Assembly (NCBI GenBank): GCA_028023455.1
Contig: JAQFVV010012669.1
Location: 1-64,000, forward strand
Direction of reading: 5' to 3'
Source: Epiperipatus broadwayi
Lineage: Eukaryota; Onychophora; Udeonychophora; Euonychophora; Peripatidae
Length of the DNA stretch: 64,000 bases
Part shown: positions 11,926 to 24,020 of the stretch, piece by piece
Layout of the letters: the number at the start of each line of letters is the position of its first letter
Position numbering within the stretch: the stretch's first letter is position 1
Translations under genes and position numbers: made by a program
The notes under the pieces: model-generated
What the model was told of the DNA's origin: nothing
What the model saw: the letters and a program-made list of their open reading frames with translations, nothing else
Database searches by the model: none

Positions 11926-12435
11926 GTTCAATATCAGCAGGGTTTTGCATTAGAGTTAAAAATAATTATGCTTATTAAATGTGTATTACATTTAAATATT
12001 TTGTTTTAAATAAATTTCATTCTATTAATAAAAATTGCTTAACCTATTAGTCAAACATATATATACATCTAGCGTATATATATGAGTTAATGCAAAATTC
12101 TGCTGAAATAAAATGCTTATTCTACTATAAAAAAATAATAATATATTGTTGTTAAAATTTTGTTAAAATATTTAGTATGATTTGATTTTGAGATAAGCCT
12201 GCCAACATTTTCTAAAAGAATGTATAGTTTTAATTAGTGAGCCATTCAAGTGTAATTAAAGATGGCCTTCTCTTTCTTTCTTTTTAATTAAGAGAATTCA
12301 AACTTTGAAGTAAGAAAGTTAGAGTAAAAAAGTTAAAGTTATTTTTAGAAAGTGTTGCTTTGAAACAAAGGAGCATGGGGAGGCTTATCAAGATCTCAGA
12401 TCATACAAACAATAGAAGGTAGCTGACAGAGAGGG

Positions 12436-12444
12436 TATAAATAG
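12436..12444 (+). promoter_or_regulatory. TATA box of array unit 3
   Basis: TATAAATAG is conserved. One substitution pair downstream (ttgaggattcag versus ttgattattcag in the other units) falls at the predicted transcription start region. Confidence 0.55.
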
Positions 12445-13959
12445 AAGGGAGAACAAAAGATTGAGGATTCAGATTTTTCTTTTTGAAGAATTCACATATT
12501 CAGATTTTGCTATTGGAAGAGTGATATCAGATTTTGCTATTGCAAGGTTGATTCAAGATTTTGCTCTTGCAAGTTTCATTCAGATCTGCTATTGCAAGGT
12601 GCATTCAGATTTTTCTTTGGAGAACTTTTTCAGATTTTGCTTGTGGAGATTTTATTTAAAAAAAGTAGACAACTGCCATCTTCAAAATCATGGAGAGGTT
12701 TGAACATGCTCAAGTTAAAAGCAACAGTATTTTGAGGGAAATGAATATGCTTGGCTAGGCAAATAAATAGCTTTGCCTATCGCCGAGGTTCCGGAATACC
12801 ATTCAAAATGCCTTAATATCCACTCAATAGTCATCTGAACTCTGTGCCGTGTCTGGAGAACTTTTTGTGAAACCATACTACATATTTTCATTGTCCGGAC
12901 AACTACATCTCGACGGTCGGATCAAGCCACGAACGCCGTAGGGAACATGACCAAGGAAAAAGGACGGTAATCGTATCTCCTCTATTGAACTATTTCTTAT
13001 GCTACCTTTTGTTCAATTTTTTTCTAATTGCTTCAGTGAATTTATATGTATTTGCTATGTAACCATTTTTATTAGACTAACCTTAAATATATATATATAT
13101 ATTGTGTGATCATCTATCTATATGTAACCTTTTTCCCTTCGCTATTCTTCCTTACTAACCAGTGTAAATATTTAGTATTCCATTGCGGTTAAGTTTAATA
13201 GTTAATTTTTGTTCATTTAAAATCTCTTTCCAATTTTATTTATGTTTGTTAATTAAATACGAGTCAGTTTCTTTTGTGTGCCAACTTGATCTCTTTGATA
13301 ACGCCTCTTTTGTCCGCCATTAGCTTTACGTATATCTGATTTAACTATATACGTTTTAAATAATTTTTAAACAGTTTGTAGCGCAAAGCAATTAGAAATG
13401 CTTTGCGAAAGATTCTTTTTTTATCGTACGTTATCGAGAAGATCGAGTTGACAATTTTTATTAAAATTGGGAAAAGATTTAGACCGCAAACCTATTAATC
13501 CGTTTTTATTGTCTAATTATTTTGTTTCATTAATTTAGAGGAATAGCGGAGGCCATTATATCATTAGTCATATTAGTAAAGTCATTAATTAAACATGATT
13601 TAACTATAAAAAGCTTGAGTTTCTTAATTATATTAAATGCTTTATTTTTACTTTTCCATGATCCAGGCACGCATAACGCAAAACACATTTCTTAGTACTT
13701 TTACACACATTTAACTATTTAGCTCCTTAGGATTTCCCGTCCATGTCTCTACCGCTGTTGCTAAGCTTTGTGGCCGGTTGAAAAATAATTTATGCATGGC
13801 TCAGATAGTGTTGTTTGTTTGTGATCAGGCCTCGAGAACAGGCGAATGGGCAGAGGTCATATGTATTCTTGATTTATATCTCGCGTATGGTTGGCCTTGA
13901 GGTACTTTCGCCTAGTATTCGAACTGGGTTAAATCAACATACATCATCTGACTGTCACA

Positions 13960-16600
13960 ATATATATATTTTAATATTAATCAAAATGATTAAAAGCTGA
14001 ATTTTTAAAGCAATCGTTTAAAATGGAAGAAATAATTTGAAAGTAAAAATTTAATTATTTGCTACATAGACGATTTTAGTTAAATTTACGTGTTGCAGTA
14101 ATATTCAATAATTAATTGTTTTGATATATTATAATATCGTCATTGACATCTTGAGAAGCAAATGAATCAATAAATAAATATTGTTTTTATATCATGATTG
14201 CTTGCTGAAAAGTTTATACCATGAGGTAATAATACGTCATCAATAAAGCCATGAAAAGTTAAAGATTTTACCTGTCCATTTAGAAGAAACTTGAAAACCA
14301 TCTTTGCCTTAGATAAAATGCCTAATCAAATCCAAAACAGGATAATTGGAGAACATTATTATTTTTTGACCCAGATAAGAAATTTATATTCTTTGCAGGA
14401 GCAGAACTTCATCTCCATTCATAGGAATTTATTTAGCAAATAAACATTTTCCAGCAGACTCATCGAACTTTAATTAACAAAATGTGATAAGAATTGTGAT
14501 TTTTGTTTTATTATTTTGTCTATTGTAAATTTTATGTATTAATTTTGTTTTCTACAATTGGAAGCTAATGTGTTATAATTTTAGAAAAATTCTGTATGAG
14601 AGTAATGAGGGGGAAATATTAGATTTAAATATATATATTTTTTATCATCTTTAATTGTATAAATAAAAAAATTACTAGTTTTGACCTCTCCATCTGACTG
14701 ATTTTTGACAAATTAAGAGAAAAATGAAAGGTAAGAAATTTTAACATTATCTCATTAATTAAGCTTACTTCTATATTGCTTTTATACATCAATGATTTAT
14801 AACCATTGATTTATCTGGACAACAAAGATTTTTTTTGTTGTTGTTATGTTTGTATACATATTTTAAATTAGCCAGCTAAAATCGTAATCACATATACATA
14901 TTATAATTTTACATATTCGTAAATAATTAGTCAAGTACATGAACTTCTACCATTGGGTTTAGGGCAAGGATTTTATTTTTATTAATATCATTATAGATAT
15001 CGATATGGTAGAAATTCATCCTTGACAAAATAAATTACAAGTGTATCAGATTTAATTGTTATTCATATTTTTTTTTGTTAATCAATAAATGTTTATATAA
15101 TTCGTTATTTTAATTTGGTCTCTAACTCATCATTATTTCCATATCCACCATCAGCTTTATAACTCTTCATTATTCACATACCCATCGTAAACATTATTAT
15201 CTTATTTAGTTTTACACTTATCAATATTATTAATATGATAGAGGAAATACATATATATATTTAAGTCATTTATTATAACTTTTAATACATATATACTTAC
15301 ACTGCACATACATATTTTTTATATATCTTATGCTTAATTGATTTTTGGTAATTAATTATCACCTATATAGAGGTGCAATAACTACTATTAGGGTGATCTC
15401 CTTCCCTGATAAGAGAGCTCAAGCAATTACTCCCTGAGTTCGAATACTGTGGTATAACGGGGCTAGAAAGGGGTGAGAATTGGATGAACTGACCCAAATT
15501 ATATCTAGGTTAATAAAAATAGGTAGAGCTAGTCTATTGGAAGTAGGTACAATCATAGGTTATGTATTTCATCGCGTAATCACTTGCATCCTATCTGAAG
15601 ACCCAAAGTTCGACCATAGTAAGATGTGCTCCCCCTATCTCTTCTGGAAACCACCAGCCCGTTACAATACATTGTTTGGTAATTCAAGAAAAAATATTTA
15701 AATTTTTTTTCAGCCTATTGTTATTGAGTAAATTTATATAAAGGAACAGTAAGTGCTAGCTATATTACATTCCTGTTTTTTTTCTTGGTCAATTGCAGTC
15801 TTTTGTTTTTGATTGTCGCTATAAAATTAATTTACTTCTTTCATTATGCTGCTAAAGTTATTGATTTTTACTGTTTCAAATGTTGATGATGATTTGTTTC
15901 AATTTTCAGAGCTTTGAAATCTTACACAGAATAAACAATATCTTTGAACACACCGTCCATTTTATTCTTTGTTTTAATGTTCGATATTAAGCTATTTCTG
16001 GTTGCAGTTGTTATACTTGATAAAACGTGAAAGAGAACAGAAATGATGGGTTTGATTTTATACTGGGGCTTAACATCCGGTGTCCAGGAAACTCACATTT
16101 TCAACTTCCTTTTCTATCACTATAGATGCTTATTGTTGCACGAATTAATGGTTTTTGTTGATGTTACATAATAAAATTATGTAGTAAAATTATATTTTCA
16201 TTTTCCATCAATTGGTTGCTTAGATATTGATTTGATCTCAGGTCATCATCACATCTACTAAATTACTATCTGATATCATGATGTCTACACATTAACAAAC
16301 AAGTCATTATTGGTATATATATATATATATAAGGTTTCTAAGATTAAGCTTTTATTTTCAATCAATAAAGAGCATTTACTTCATTTCAACATTATTTTGA
16401 TCTGGTATCATTCTTTTTATAGGGATGATCTTTGTCCAAATTTTCTGTTATTATAAAAGACAAAACTGGTAGTATTTCTTGGTAAAAGACAACAATGCAT
16501 TGTGCGAGATGATTCTATTGGACTGAATTCAGGTCACACTACAAAGACATTTTTGTTATTGTTAAACCATACAGTAAATTTTGTATCTTGATAAATGATT
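13960..16600. other. AT-rich spacer with one mixed-composition patch
   Basis: No gene recognised. 15390-15700 is less AT-rich than its surroundings and contains ctgagttcgaatact, a weak B-box-like sequence, and a 73-codon open frame without recognisable motifs; an old SINE or element remnant is possible. 16314-16331 is a short (TA)n microsatellite. The rest is low-complexity spacer. Confidence 0.4.
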
Positions 16601-16607
16601 AGGATTG

Positions 16608-17930
16608 TTATATAAGCATCTTTTGAAAAGTGCTCCCAAAAATATTTAGCAGTAGACTTGAACATTTTTGTAAATTATTAGTTTCTACAGATCTAAAATC
16701 AATTTTACTGATGTCAGAAATCTCATTTTTTTCTGTATGTGGAAAGCTTACTCTTTCAATATCCAATGTAATATTTTCTATTAGATTGCTTTTCTGAAAT
16801 AAATTTATTTTATTTAAAACATCTTCATCTAGACTAAAATTAGCTGCTTTATAGTCATTTATATTTTGAATATTATCTTTAACAATAATTATTTCACCAA
16901 TTTTTTTAAAATCACTATTACTTATTTCTGATATATTCATGTTATGCCTAGAATGAGTTTCATTTATTACAGACTCCATCTCAAAAACAGGTAACTCCAA
17001 TTTAGTAGATAAAGGAGTAAGTTCATGGTTATAATCAGTAGCATCAACTTTTTGAGTTTGACTTAATGCACTTACAGATGTAGAAGGACAGCTTAAAAAT
17101 TCATCAAATTCATTATCAGGATAATTGCCATCTTCAATTCTAGCAACTGGTTCTTGACTTTGTTCATCAAATGTTCTATCATCTCTAATGTCACTAGGTA
17201 CTGAAGAAAATAGAAATGGCATCGCTAAAAGCTCTGTATCTTTAGAAAAATCAACCTGCCTTCTCTTTATACTAAAATCTTTTCCAATAGATGATTTTGT
17301 TTCATGAGGTGGCTGTCTTCTAAAGGGAGTTTCTTCCTCAACATCATGTTCATGCTTTTTCCTGATTCCAAACTTCTTGGTCATCTTGGACCTGTTTTTT
17401 GTATGACATAGGAACTGCTCTGACATCTTGTCAGCATCAGATAGCTCCTGTGAATCTCTTCTCCCTTTGTTCTGCTCCATTTGTTCAGATTTTTTCCCTA
17501 TTTCTTTCATTTCCATCATTTTTTAAAACAACGTACTCTGCATCATCTTTTCTTTTTCTGTGAAGACCTGATCCTGTGGATAGATGACTTTATCAGGCTC
17601 TTTGAAAGTGATTTCTGGGCTTTGTATTTGAAATAAATCTTCCAGCTGAACACAAATATCAGCTTCCATGTCCTTTGATTCAATATCTTCTTCCAGCTCT
17701 TCACTAAAAAATCAACAATGTTCTTTGATTCAATATCTTCTTCCAGCTCTTCACCAATTTCAGTTTCAATGTTCTTTGATTCAATGTCTGCATGAATAAT
17801 CATTTCCAAGTTTTTTCTATTAATATTTCTTTTTAAATTGACCATTTCTCTAAGCAGTCATTATTGGAGATTCCCAGTTTTCTTCTATTTCTAAAGTCCT
17901 GTGTTGCTGACATAGTACAAGTTTCACCTA
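16608..17930 (-). pseudogene. Frame-broken coding sequence, unknown family
   Basis: Minus-strand coding-like sequence. The 3' part (16608-17519) is an open frame of 303 codons, hydrophilic and acidic, with HDVEEETPFRRQPP and many Ser/Asp/Glu residues; no domain recognised. Upstream at 17543-17845 another frame holds a 50-base direct duplication encoding EELEEDIESKN, and at 17850-17925 a third frame starts MSATQDFRNRRK just after an acceptor-like cattgtag. Four single-base indels in A or T runs (near 17833, 17707, 17557 and 17494) would be enough to join the pieces into one frame of about 440 codons. It may therefore be a real single exon with assembly indels, or a pseudogene. It lies on the same strand as BPNT2, downstream of its exon 2, but nothing links it to that gene. 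Confidence 0.45.
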
Positions 17931-18134
17931 CAATGAAAAATCCGATTCCACTACTAAAAAAATTTCTTTTCTCTTCCTCCGCCCCCATAAATATAACTTA
18001 AGCCCTTAAGGTGGTTGAAAAATATTTTCTTCTTCACCCTCATACAAATATAAAGCACTGGTGTCCAAAATGCCATAACAAAATCATATTAAAAGCATAA
18101 TTATAACTTTCTTTTTCATTATTAAATTTAGGTC

Positions 18135-18183
18135 ATTTAATCTCAGGGGTAATGATTTAAGTTCAAGCCCCACATTGGGCACC
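18135..18183 (+). repeat. tRNA-Lys-derived relic (SINE head or pseudogene)
   Basis: The sequence runs TTTAATCTCAGGGG, then AGTTCAAGCCCC, then ACATTGGGCACCA. It follows the anticodon-loop-to-CCA half of animal tRNA-Lys, with differences that are mostly CpG decay (TTCGA to TTCAA, ACGTT to ACATT, GCGCC to GCACC). An A run follows, then about 140 bp of sequence that may be the SINE body. The 5' half with the A box is not recognisable, so it is not a working tRNA. Confidence 0.55.
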
Positions 18184-18329
18184 ATAAAAAAATGAAATGG
18201 TCAGGATGAGCTGATATCCACAAAATCATCACTAGGGTGATTTAAACCACCACAACTCATTCCAACATACATACTACTTCATTTTTTAGGCTGTGACCAG
18301 GGAGGTAGAGACTCTTAAAACTAGTTTAT

Positions 18330-19540
18330 TACTTATATGACTTCCCTGTGGCAGAATTAGACACCCAATGCCATGTATATATAAAATACAAACTATTAGT
18401 ATTAAAATTACAAATAAAAAGAAATGACTACCACTTAATTAGGTTACTAGACTTATAAGATAGTGGAAATACATTAATTGATGATTCAATATATAAAAGT
18501 TTCAATATATAACGCATATAATAAAGGATTTCGGGTGATGTATCTATTTTGATCTGTGGGGCAGATATCCCTCAACCAGGTACATAATAATAAATAAAGC
18601 AAGTTAAGTTTAATTAGCTTTAGAAAAATATGGTTAAATAGATAAATGCATAACTCATGAACATGACCAATAAAAGCTGAAATATCAAGCTTTAATATAC
18701 ACAAGGGATAAAGAAGGCAATACTGAGTTGTTAAAGTAATAAACAAATAACGAGATAAACTGGAATATGATCACCTCCGCGATGTCATATCCAAGTCTTA
18801 CAATAAGGCATGATGGGAATATATTTGCTGTTATGACGTTAGATACAAATTTCAAAATAAATGGGACATGGAGTGAAGGAATGGGCATCTTCATATAACC
18901 CTAAATAACTCATTGACCAGCAGGAATGATCCATTGCACTGGTAATAAGAAATAATAAGACCCACTGGGTCTGGAAAACGAAAGGAATATTCCTGCATTT
19001 GCATGGAACTTAGGCAAACGGAACCTGCCAAATTAAATCTTCCAAAGCAGGGATATATGCCTGCTGAAGAACGCAATGAAATAATCATGAAATTCAACAA
19101 ACCAGTAATGCTATATTTATGTACAATAATAAACATTTGGATTTAAATTTAAAAACTATATAAATAAAACTTAAATGGTCATGCCACAAGTTTATAATAT
19201 GTGAATATCTATTATGAGGCTAAATCAGGGCCTATGCAGTTACTATATATACACTTTAAAAATTTCTAGAGATTACTCCCTGCTGTCCTATAGGAATTAT
19301 TGATACGATAGCCTACGATAATATATTAAATTGTGTTAAAAGTTTTAGAGAATTAAACTATCGTATCATATATTTCATTATTTATAACAAATTTCACAGA
19401 ATTGGAAATCATGTATCTGCAGTATATATATATTTGTTAAAAAAAAAAAATGAAACGAAGTTTTAACTTTTAACATTAAATTTATTTTAAAACTGCAGGT
19501 TGTTTATAAATCACACATATGCAGTATACATATATAATTT
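18330..19540. other. Intergenic or intronic stretch with short open patches
   Basis: No gene identified. 18756-18900 on the plus strand is unusually CpG- and C-rich for this window and stays open for about 45 codons (reading SAMSYPSLTIRHDGNIF in part) before stopping; the minus strand is also open here. 19302-19366 holds an 11 bp inverted repeat (TGATACGATAG / CTATCGTATCA). Both may be element fragments. Confidence 0.35.
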
Positions 19541-19654
19541 TTCTTATAAAAGAAAATAAAGTTTGTTTTTAAATATTTTAACAGTTGATTTTAATTTTAA
19601 ATTTGAAAGTTTTATATAAACCATTATGATTGCGTTAATGGCTAAATGATATTT

Positions 19655-19715
19655 TGAGAGAACCAATTTTGGTTGTATTCTCATCCTTGGTGTTCGCCTT
19701 AAGATGGTGTTGATG
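19655..19715 (-). repeat. Left member of ~50 bp inverted pair
   Basis: Contains ttctcatccttggtgttcgccttaag in two parts (TTCTCATCCTTGGTG, then TTCGCCTTAAGATG). Its inverted partner is at 21465-21515. The pair brackets most of the T-rich tandem arrays, so it may be an element terminus or a short interspersed repeat present twice. Confidence 0.5.
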
Positions 19716-19849
19716 CTAATCAAAAACATATATATATAACGATTCCGGGCCGGACCTAAATGATCGATTTGATCTAAAAAGATCTGATTTCTTAGATTTG
19801 TAATAAAATATTCTACTAACTAATACTATTATATGATGTTAGTTTTTTT

Positions 19850-20360
19850 CATTTTTGTAAATGTTTATCTTATCTTGTTTTTGAGTTTGTGTGTCTTTAA
19901 AGTTACGGTGTTTTTCTAATTTTTTTTTTTTTTTTGACTTTACGTGTGTCTTTTTAAAGTTACGGTCTTTTTTTTTTTTGCAAGAGTAAATCAATAATTT
20001 TATTCAAAAGCAAGACGTAATAAGTAAATATTTATTAATCTTATCTTGTTTTTGAGTTTCTGTGTGTGTCTTTAAAGTTACGGGGCTTTTTCGATTTTTT
20101 TGGACTTTAGGTGTGTCTTTTTAAAGGTACGGTATTTTTTTTTGCAAAAGTAAATCAATCATTTGATTCAAAAGCAAGACGTAATAAGTCAATGTTTATT
20201 AATCTTAGATTGTTTTTGAGTTTGCGTGTGTGTGTATCTTTAAAGTTACGGGGTTTTTTCTCATTTTTTTTTGGACTTTATGTTTCTTTTTTTTTAAAGT
20301 TACGGTATTTTTGGTCAAGAGTAAATCAATCATTTTATTAAAAAAGCAAGACATAATTCT
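19850..20360 (+). repeat. Tandem array 1: three ~165-172 bp units
   Basis: Units start near 19868, 20040 and 20203. Each reads cttatcttgtttttgagttt, then gtgtctttaaagttacgg, a long T run, a second tttaaagttacggt and aagagtaaatcaat...aagcaagac. The T runs vary in length between units. Confidence 0.75.
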
Positions 20361-20449
20361 AAATCTATCAAAAGTAACGTAATTTATATACTACAATTTA
20401 GAATTGATACCCGACTACTATTAGTAAGTACCGCCATTGATACCAGACT

Positions 20450-20930
20450 AATTTCCGTTTTCTTTTTTTTTTGGGGGGGACGGGGGGGATGCACAGTAAT
20501 GAATCAGAAAGTGGGTTGTTTTTTGTTAAGTCTGTCTATATAAAAAGGATACCATTATTGAAATACTAAATTTAAAAATGATAGCCGACTAATTTGCGTT
20601 TCTTTTGACAGTAATTAATCAGAAAGTGGGTTTTTTTTTTGGTAAATCTTGTGTATATATAAAAACAAACAAACCGTAATTCAAAGACTCCATTGAAAAA
20701 AATCAAACCCCGTTGAATTTGCTTTTTTTTTTTTTAAAGACTAATTAATCAGGAACTGGGTTGTTTTTCTTAGTGTGTAGATATAAAAACTAATCTTATT
20801 TTGAAATAATAAATGTAACAAAACAAAAAAAAAATAATACCCGACTAATTTTATTTTTCGGACAAGTAATTACTAATAATTAGACAGTGTGTTGTTTTTG
20901 TTTGTGCGTATATATAAAGCGAAAGTAACT
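20450..20930 (+). repeat. Tandem array 2: four ~115-140 bp units
   Basis: Repeating order: cgactaatttgcgtttc, T or G run, agtaattaatcagaaagtg, ggttgtttttt, then gtatatataaaaa. Copies begin near 20450, 20590, 20705 and 20845. Unit 1 contains a G-rich tract near 20473-20490. The motif is different from array 1, but the composition is the same. Confidence 0.65.
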
Positions 20931-21179
20931 GGTCATGGACGAATTCTCGTGAAAACGGTACTTTTCGCGTGATCCTTTAATTTTTTTTCCTTTCGCACCC
21001 TTAAAAGCAATTTTTGAGGGTTATCCCTTCGTAATGGAATCTTCAGGACATTATTACTAAACTTACAACAGTAAAGTAAGTTACAACACATTAAAAAAAA
21101 TAGACGTCTTATCAAATTTAAAAAAAATACGACCGCTTCAAATACACACACTCTCACCCGAAACTACAGAGAGAATAGA

Positions 21180-21460
21180 TATTCTACTATTACGAGAAAA
21201 TGATGAACAAAATAGACTACTACGGCAGCCGATCAAGGCATTTCTTTCTCTTTGCTTTTAGCATAGAAAAAAGCCATAACCGGCAGCCATCGGGAATTCT
21301 TTCTGTGTTTTATCATAGAAAGAAGTCTCTTTGTGTTGCCTTCTGTCACCGCCTCCTCCGTCCAACATAACGTGAGGACTTTTCTGCATTTATAACGTAG
21401 AAAAATTCCTTTTTGGTTGGGTGAAGGCCGATGAAACGGTATATTTCTAGGAATTTACCT
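21180..21460 (+). repeat. Short hairpin repeats around catagaaa
   Basis: Three loosely tandem segments of the form ttctttctctttg...catagaaaaaagcc, ttctttctgtg...catagaaagaag and ttttctgcattt...gtagaaaaattcc. Each can fold back on itself. CpG content is higher than in the flanks. Confidence 0.45.
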
Positions 21461-21464
21461 AGAA

Positions 21465-21515
21465 GTAGCGACATCTTAAGGCGAACACGAAGGATGAGAA
21501 AACAACTCCAATTTT
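21465..21515 (+). repeat. Right member of ~50 bp inverted pair
   Basis: CATCTTAAGGCGAACACGAAG continues the core in two pieces with GGATGAGAA following; it is the reverse complement, with a few mismatches, of 19655-19715. Confidence 0.5.
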
Positions 21516-21654
21516 AAACAGATAAGTTTAAAATCGCAAATAATAAAAAAAAACAAATTAGAATCAAAGAGAGAGAGTGGATTTAAAGGTAATAGTATGA
21601 ATAGTGAACCCTACTGTTTGATGGCGCTCTTTTTTTCCCAATGCACATCAATAT

Positions 21655-22270
21655 ACCGATTCAAGGAACGTCTGTTTACATAATATTACGGTAAAAGATT
21701 TTTTTTTTGTTTTTTTTTTTCAACCAGTTTTTAATTTTTTTTCGTCATCGGCCCATCTGTTTGGTTTACATAATATTATGATAAACCACCAAAGGTTTTT
21801 TTTAATTTTTTTCTCGTTTTTTAATAAACAAATACTTTGTTTTTAGATGGTCTAGGAGTGTTGGTTTGTTTTTAAATTATCGACTAACTGTCCGTCGGTT
21901 TCTTTACATAATATTACGGTAAACCAAAGTTTTTTTTTTCACCCGTTTTTTTTTTTTGGTTCATTTTTTTAAGAAACAAACTCTTTGTTTTTAGATGGTG
22001 TTAGGGGTGTTGGTTTGCTTTGAAATTATTGATTAATGCTCCGTCGGTTTGTTTACACAAAAATATGGTAACAAACACTTTATTGTTTTTAGATTGTGGA
22101 GGGGGGATTGGTTGTTTGCTTTGAACTTATCTTTTTTTTTTTTTTTTGGTTGATGTTTTGATTTGCTGAAAGACTTTAACAATTCAGTACTTTTGAATAA
22201 ACCAACACTTGGTTTTTTAGAGGGTGGTGGGGAGAGGGGTTTTGATTTTGAATTGTCTTTTTTTTTTTAA
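21655..22270 (+). repeat. Tandem array 3: ~140-160 bp units
   Basis: Degenerate copies of cgtcggtttgtttacataa, tattacggtaaa, T runs, aaacaaactctttg, tttttagatggt, and ggtgttggtttg. Copies begin near 21670, 21755, 21890 and 22040 and then decay into T-rich sequence. This is the third distinct unit in about 2.5 kb. Confidence 0.6.
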
Positions 22271-23410
22271 TTTATTATGAGGCTTTTCTATTTTTTTGTT
22301 TCAAATCTTTATGCTACAGAAAGCTATATTATTTGATAGCAAAAAGTTCTTCCTTAATTTTTGGGCCTTGACATAAACAGTTCGTTTTTAAAGAACACTT
22401 TTTTTTAAGCCAAGGGAGGTGAGGTGGGGTGACGGGGAAGGTTTGTTTTGATTTTTAATTATTGACTTCTTTTTGGACTTTCTTTTTGAACATTTTATTA
22501 TGTTACTGCACAGTTCTTTATTATTATTTTATATATATATTTTGAATGGGGCCTTTTGAATAAACTCTTAAATATTTCTTTTTTTATTTTGGTATAATAA
22601 AATATTACCTACTTTAATTAACTGTTAATGAAACTTATCAAATATTACCTACGTACTTTCTAATCATGTGAACAACAACAAAAAACAACAGTTTCCCATA
22701 AAATAATTTATTGAATCCAAAATAAACGAAACTTTGGACAAGTTGTGAAACAAGTAACAAAAAACATTTTCGAGGGCATAAAAAAAAAAGCCAAAAGTAA
22801 CACGCAAATAAAATAACAGGGAAGCCTCAAAGCTGTAAGAAACAGGATTTTGGAGCCCTCGAACCAACTTCCCTTACAGTTCTTACATGGATTCACATGT
22901 AAACGGGCATTTGTGAGCGCAATTGGAAACAACTCCGCTGAAAAGAAGAACCTTTTCAAGTTGTGTGCAGTTCAAAAGCATAGGGAAGCGTGTGTGACGA
23001 TATGACAATTCTTAATATGGAATACTAATTCCACTACGCTTTCTAAAAAATTTCCAACAATGAATTTTTGCAGAGTTTCATCTCTTTCAGACTTGGAAAG
23101 CAGATACATATATACTATACACGTGTATAAATATGATTCTTATATGTGTTGTTGTTTATAAGTATATTTGATATACATTATATGTGTGTGCATACGTATA
23201 AATATATGTAATTGCTCTTTAAGTGCATGCATAACTAATATATAAATATTGTCTTTATTTGTAAATACAATGTGTATTATTTACCTGTAATATCTTCAAA
23301 AGGTTTATGGATCACTCCTATAACAGGCTTATTTTTAACAACAACACATACCATAGTTGTAACATATTTCAAAAGATTTTCTAAAATAGAATCATATCAT
23401 ATTACATACC
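22270..23410. other. AT-rich stretch, no gene recognised
   Basis: 22660-22990 is somewhat less AT-rich, and its minus strand is open in two overlapping frames, but the translations (hydrophobic, Phe-rich) show no recognisable domain. The motif aatattacctac occurs twice (22602 and 22641). Nothing else noted. Confidence 0.35.
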
Positions 23411-23419
23411 ATTTATAAA

Positions 23420-24020
23420 ATGTTGTCAAGAAATTTAATACACAATGTTTTAAAAAAATTTTTCAGTTATAAAACAAAAAATGGAGAAATATTTATTAAT
23501 AAAAATTTCAATATATTAAGTTCTACAAATTATTTAAAACCTATCTTTTCCATACCCCTAAATCACTTAAAAGATATATTTGTTAAAACAAATTTGATTA
23601 GCAATTCTGAATCAGAAAATAGTTGTTTTCTATGTAATAATAAAAGATGTCTTCATTTCAAACATATTATTGTGACAAAAATGATCCAAAGCAAAGTAAT
23701 AATTTTAAGTAGTATATCCCTAACTATGTGAATTATAAAAGTTTAAATTTAACAGATGTTTGATCCATTATGTAAGTGAAATACATGTTAGAATAGCTTA
23801 CAATAGATTTAACATTTTGCATAAGAATGAAAACAGACCAATATCAAAACATTTTCATTTTCCAGATCATTTAATTGATGATTTGAGTAGTGATATACAA
23901 AATGATTTTTCTTCCACAAGAAAGAGAAAACAAAAGGAATTTTTATTTTATTTTTAAATTCAATATCTTATACCCATGTGTTAATGAACTTAAACATAGG
24001 CACTATCACATTTTTAAATT
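23420..24020 (+). pseudogene. Decayed Penelope-like GIY-YIG endonuclease region
   Basis: Three reading frames succeed each other. 23420-23731 contains LKDIFVKTNL then CFLCNNKRCLHFKHI, the cysteine motif that precedes the endonuclease in this retroelement group. 23760-23957 contains YVSEIHVRIAYNRF and NRPISKHFHFPDH, matching the YVGE...R...F and KPVSKHFN.PGH pattern. 23890-24020 contains FNILYPCVNEL, matching the F.TL.P.GLNE end. The expected glycine of YVG is serine here. At least two frameshifts are needed, and no reverse transcriptase is visible upstream, so this is a dead 5'-truncated copy. Confidence 0.65.

Larger units (their letters stand above)
1..13959 (+). mobile_element. Head-to-tail array of ~6.0 kb LTR-retrotransposon-like units
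   Basis: Three direct copies of one unit: 1-6015, 6016-12019 and 12020-13959. The periods are 6015 and 6004 bp. Copies differ by scattered substitutions and small indels, mostly in homopolymers. The third copy stops abruptly at ...GACTGTCACA, exactly where the first two continue into GTAGATTTT. A break at a CA dinucleotide is what the 3' edge of an LTR would look like, so the simplest reading is LTR-internal-LTR-internal-LTR produced by LTR-LTR recombination. The left LTR edge is not certain; the TG at 5838, just after GGGAAA, is one candidate and would give LTRs of about 2.1 kb. The only sizeable ORF joins a Gag-like start to an integrase-like tail; protease, reverse transcriptase and RNase H are missing. 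A non-LTR satellite that captured this ORF is the alternative. Confidence 0.7.

Noticed and set aside
14200-14345. Minus-strand candidate BPNT2 exon 3 (reads KMVFKFLLNGQ before a GTAAAA donor)
   Set aside because: The resemblance to the family's MVCVAVNGK is weak, the frame stops just upstream, and the phase after exon 2 does not fit.
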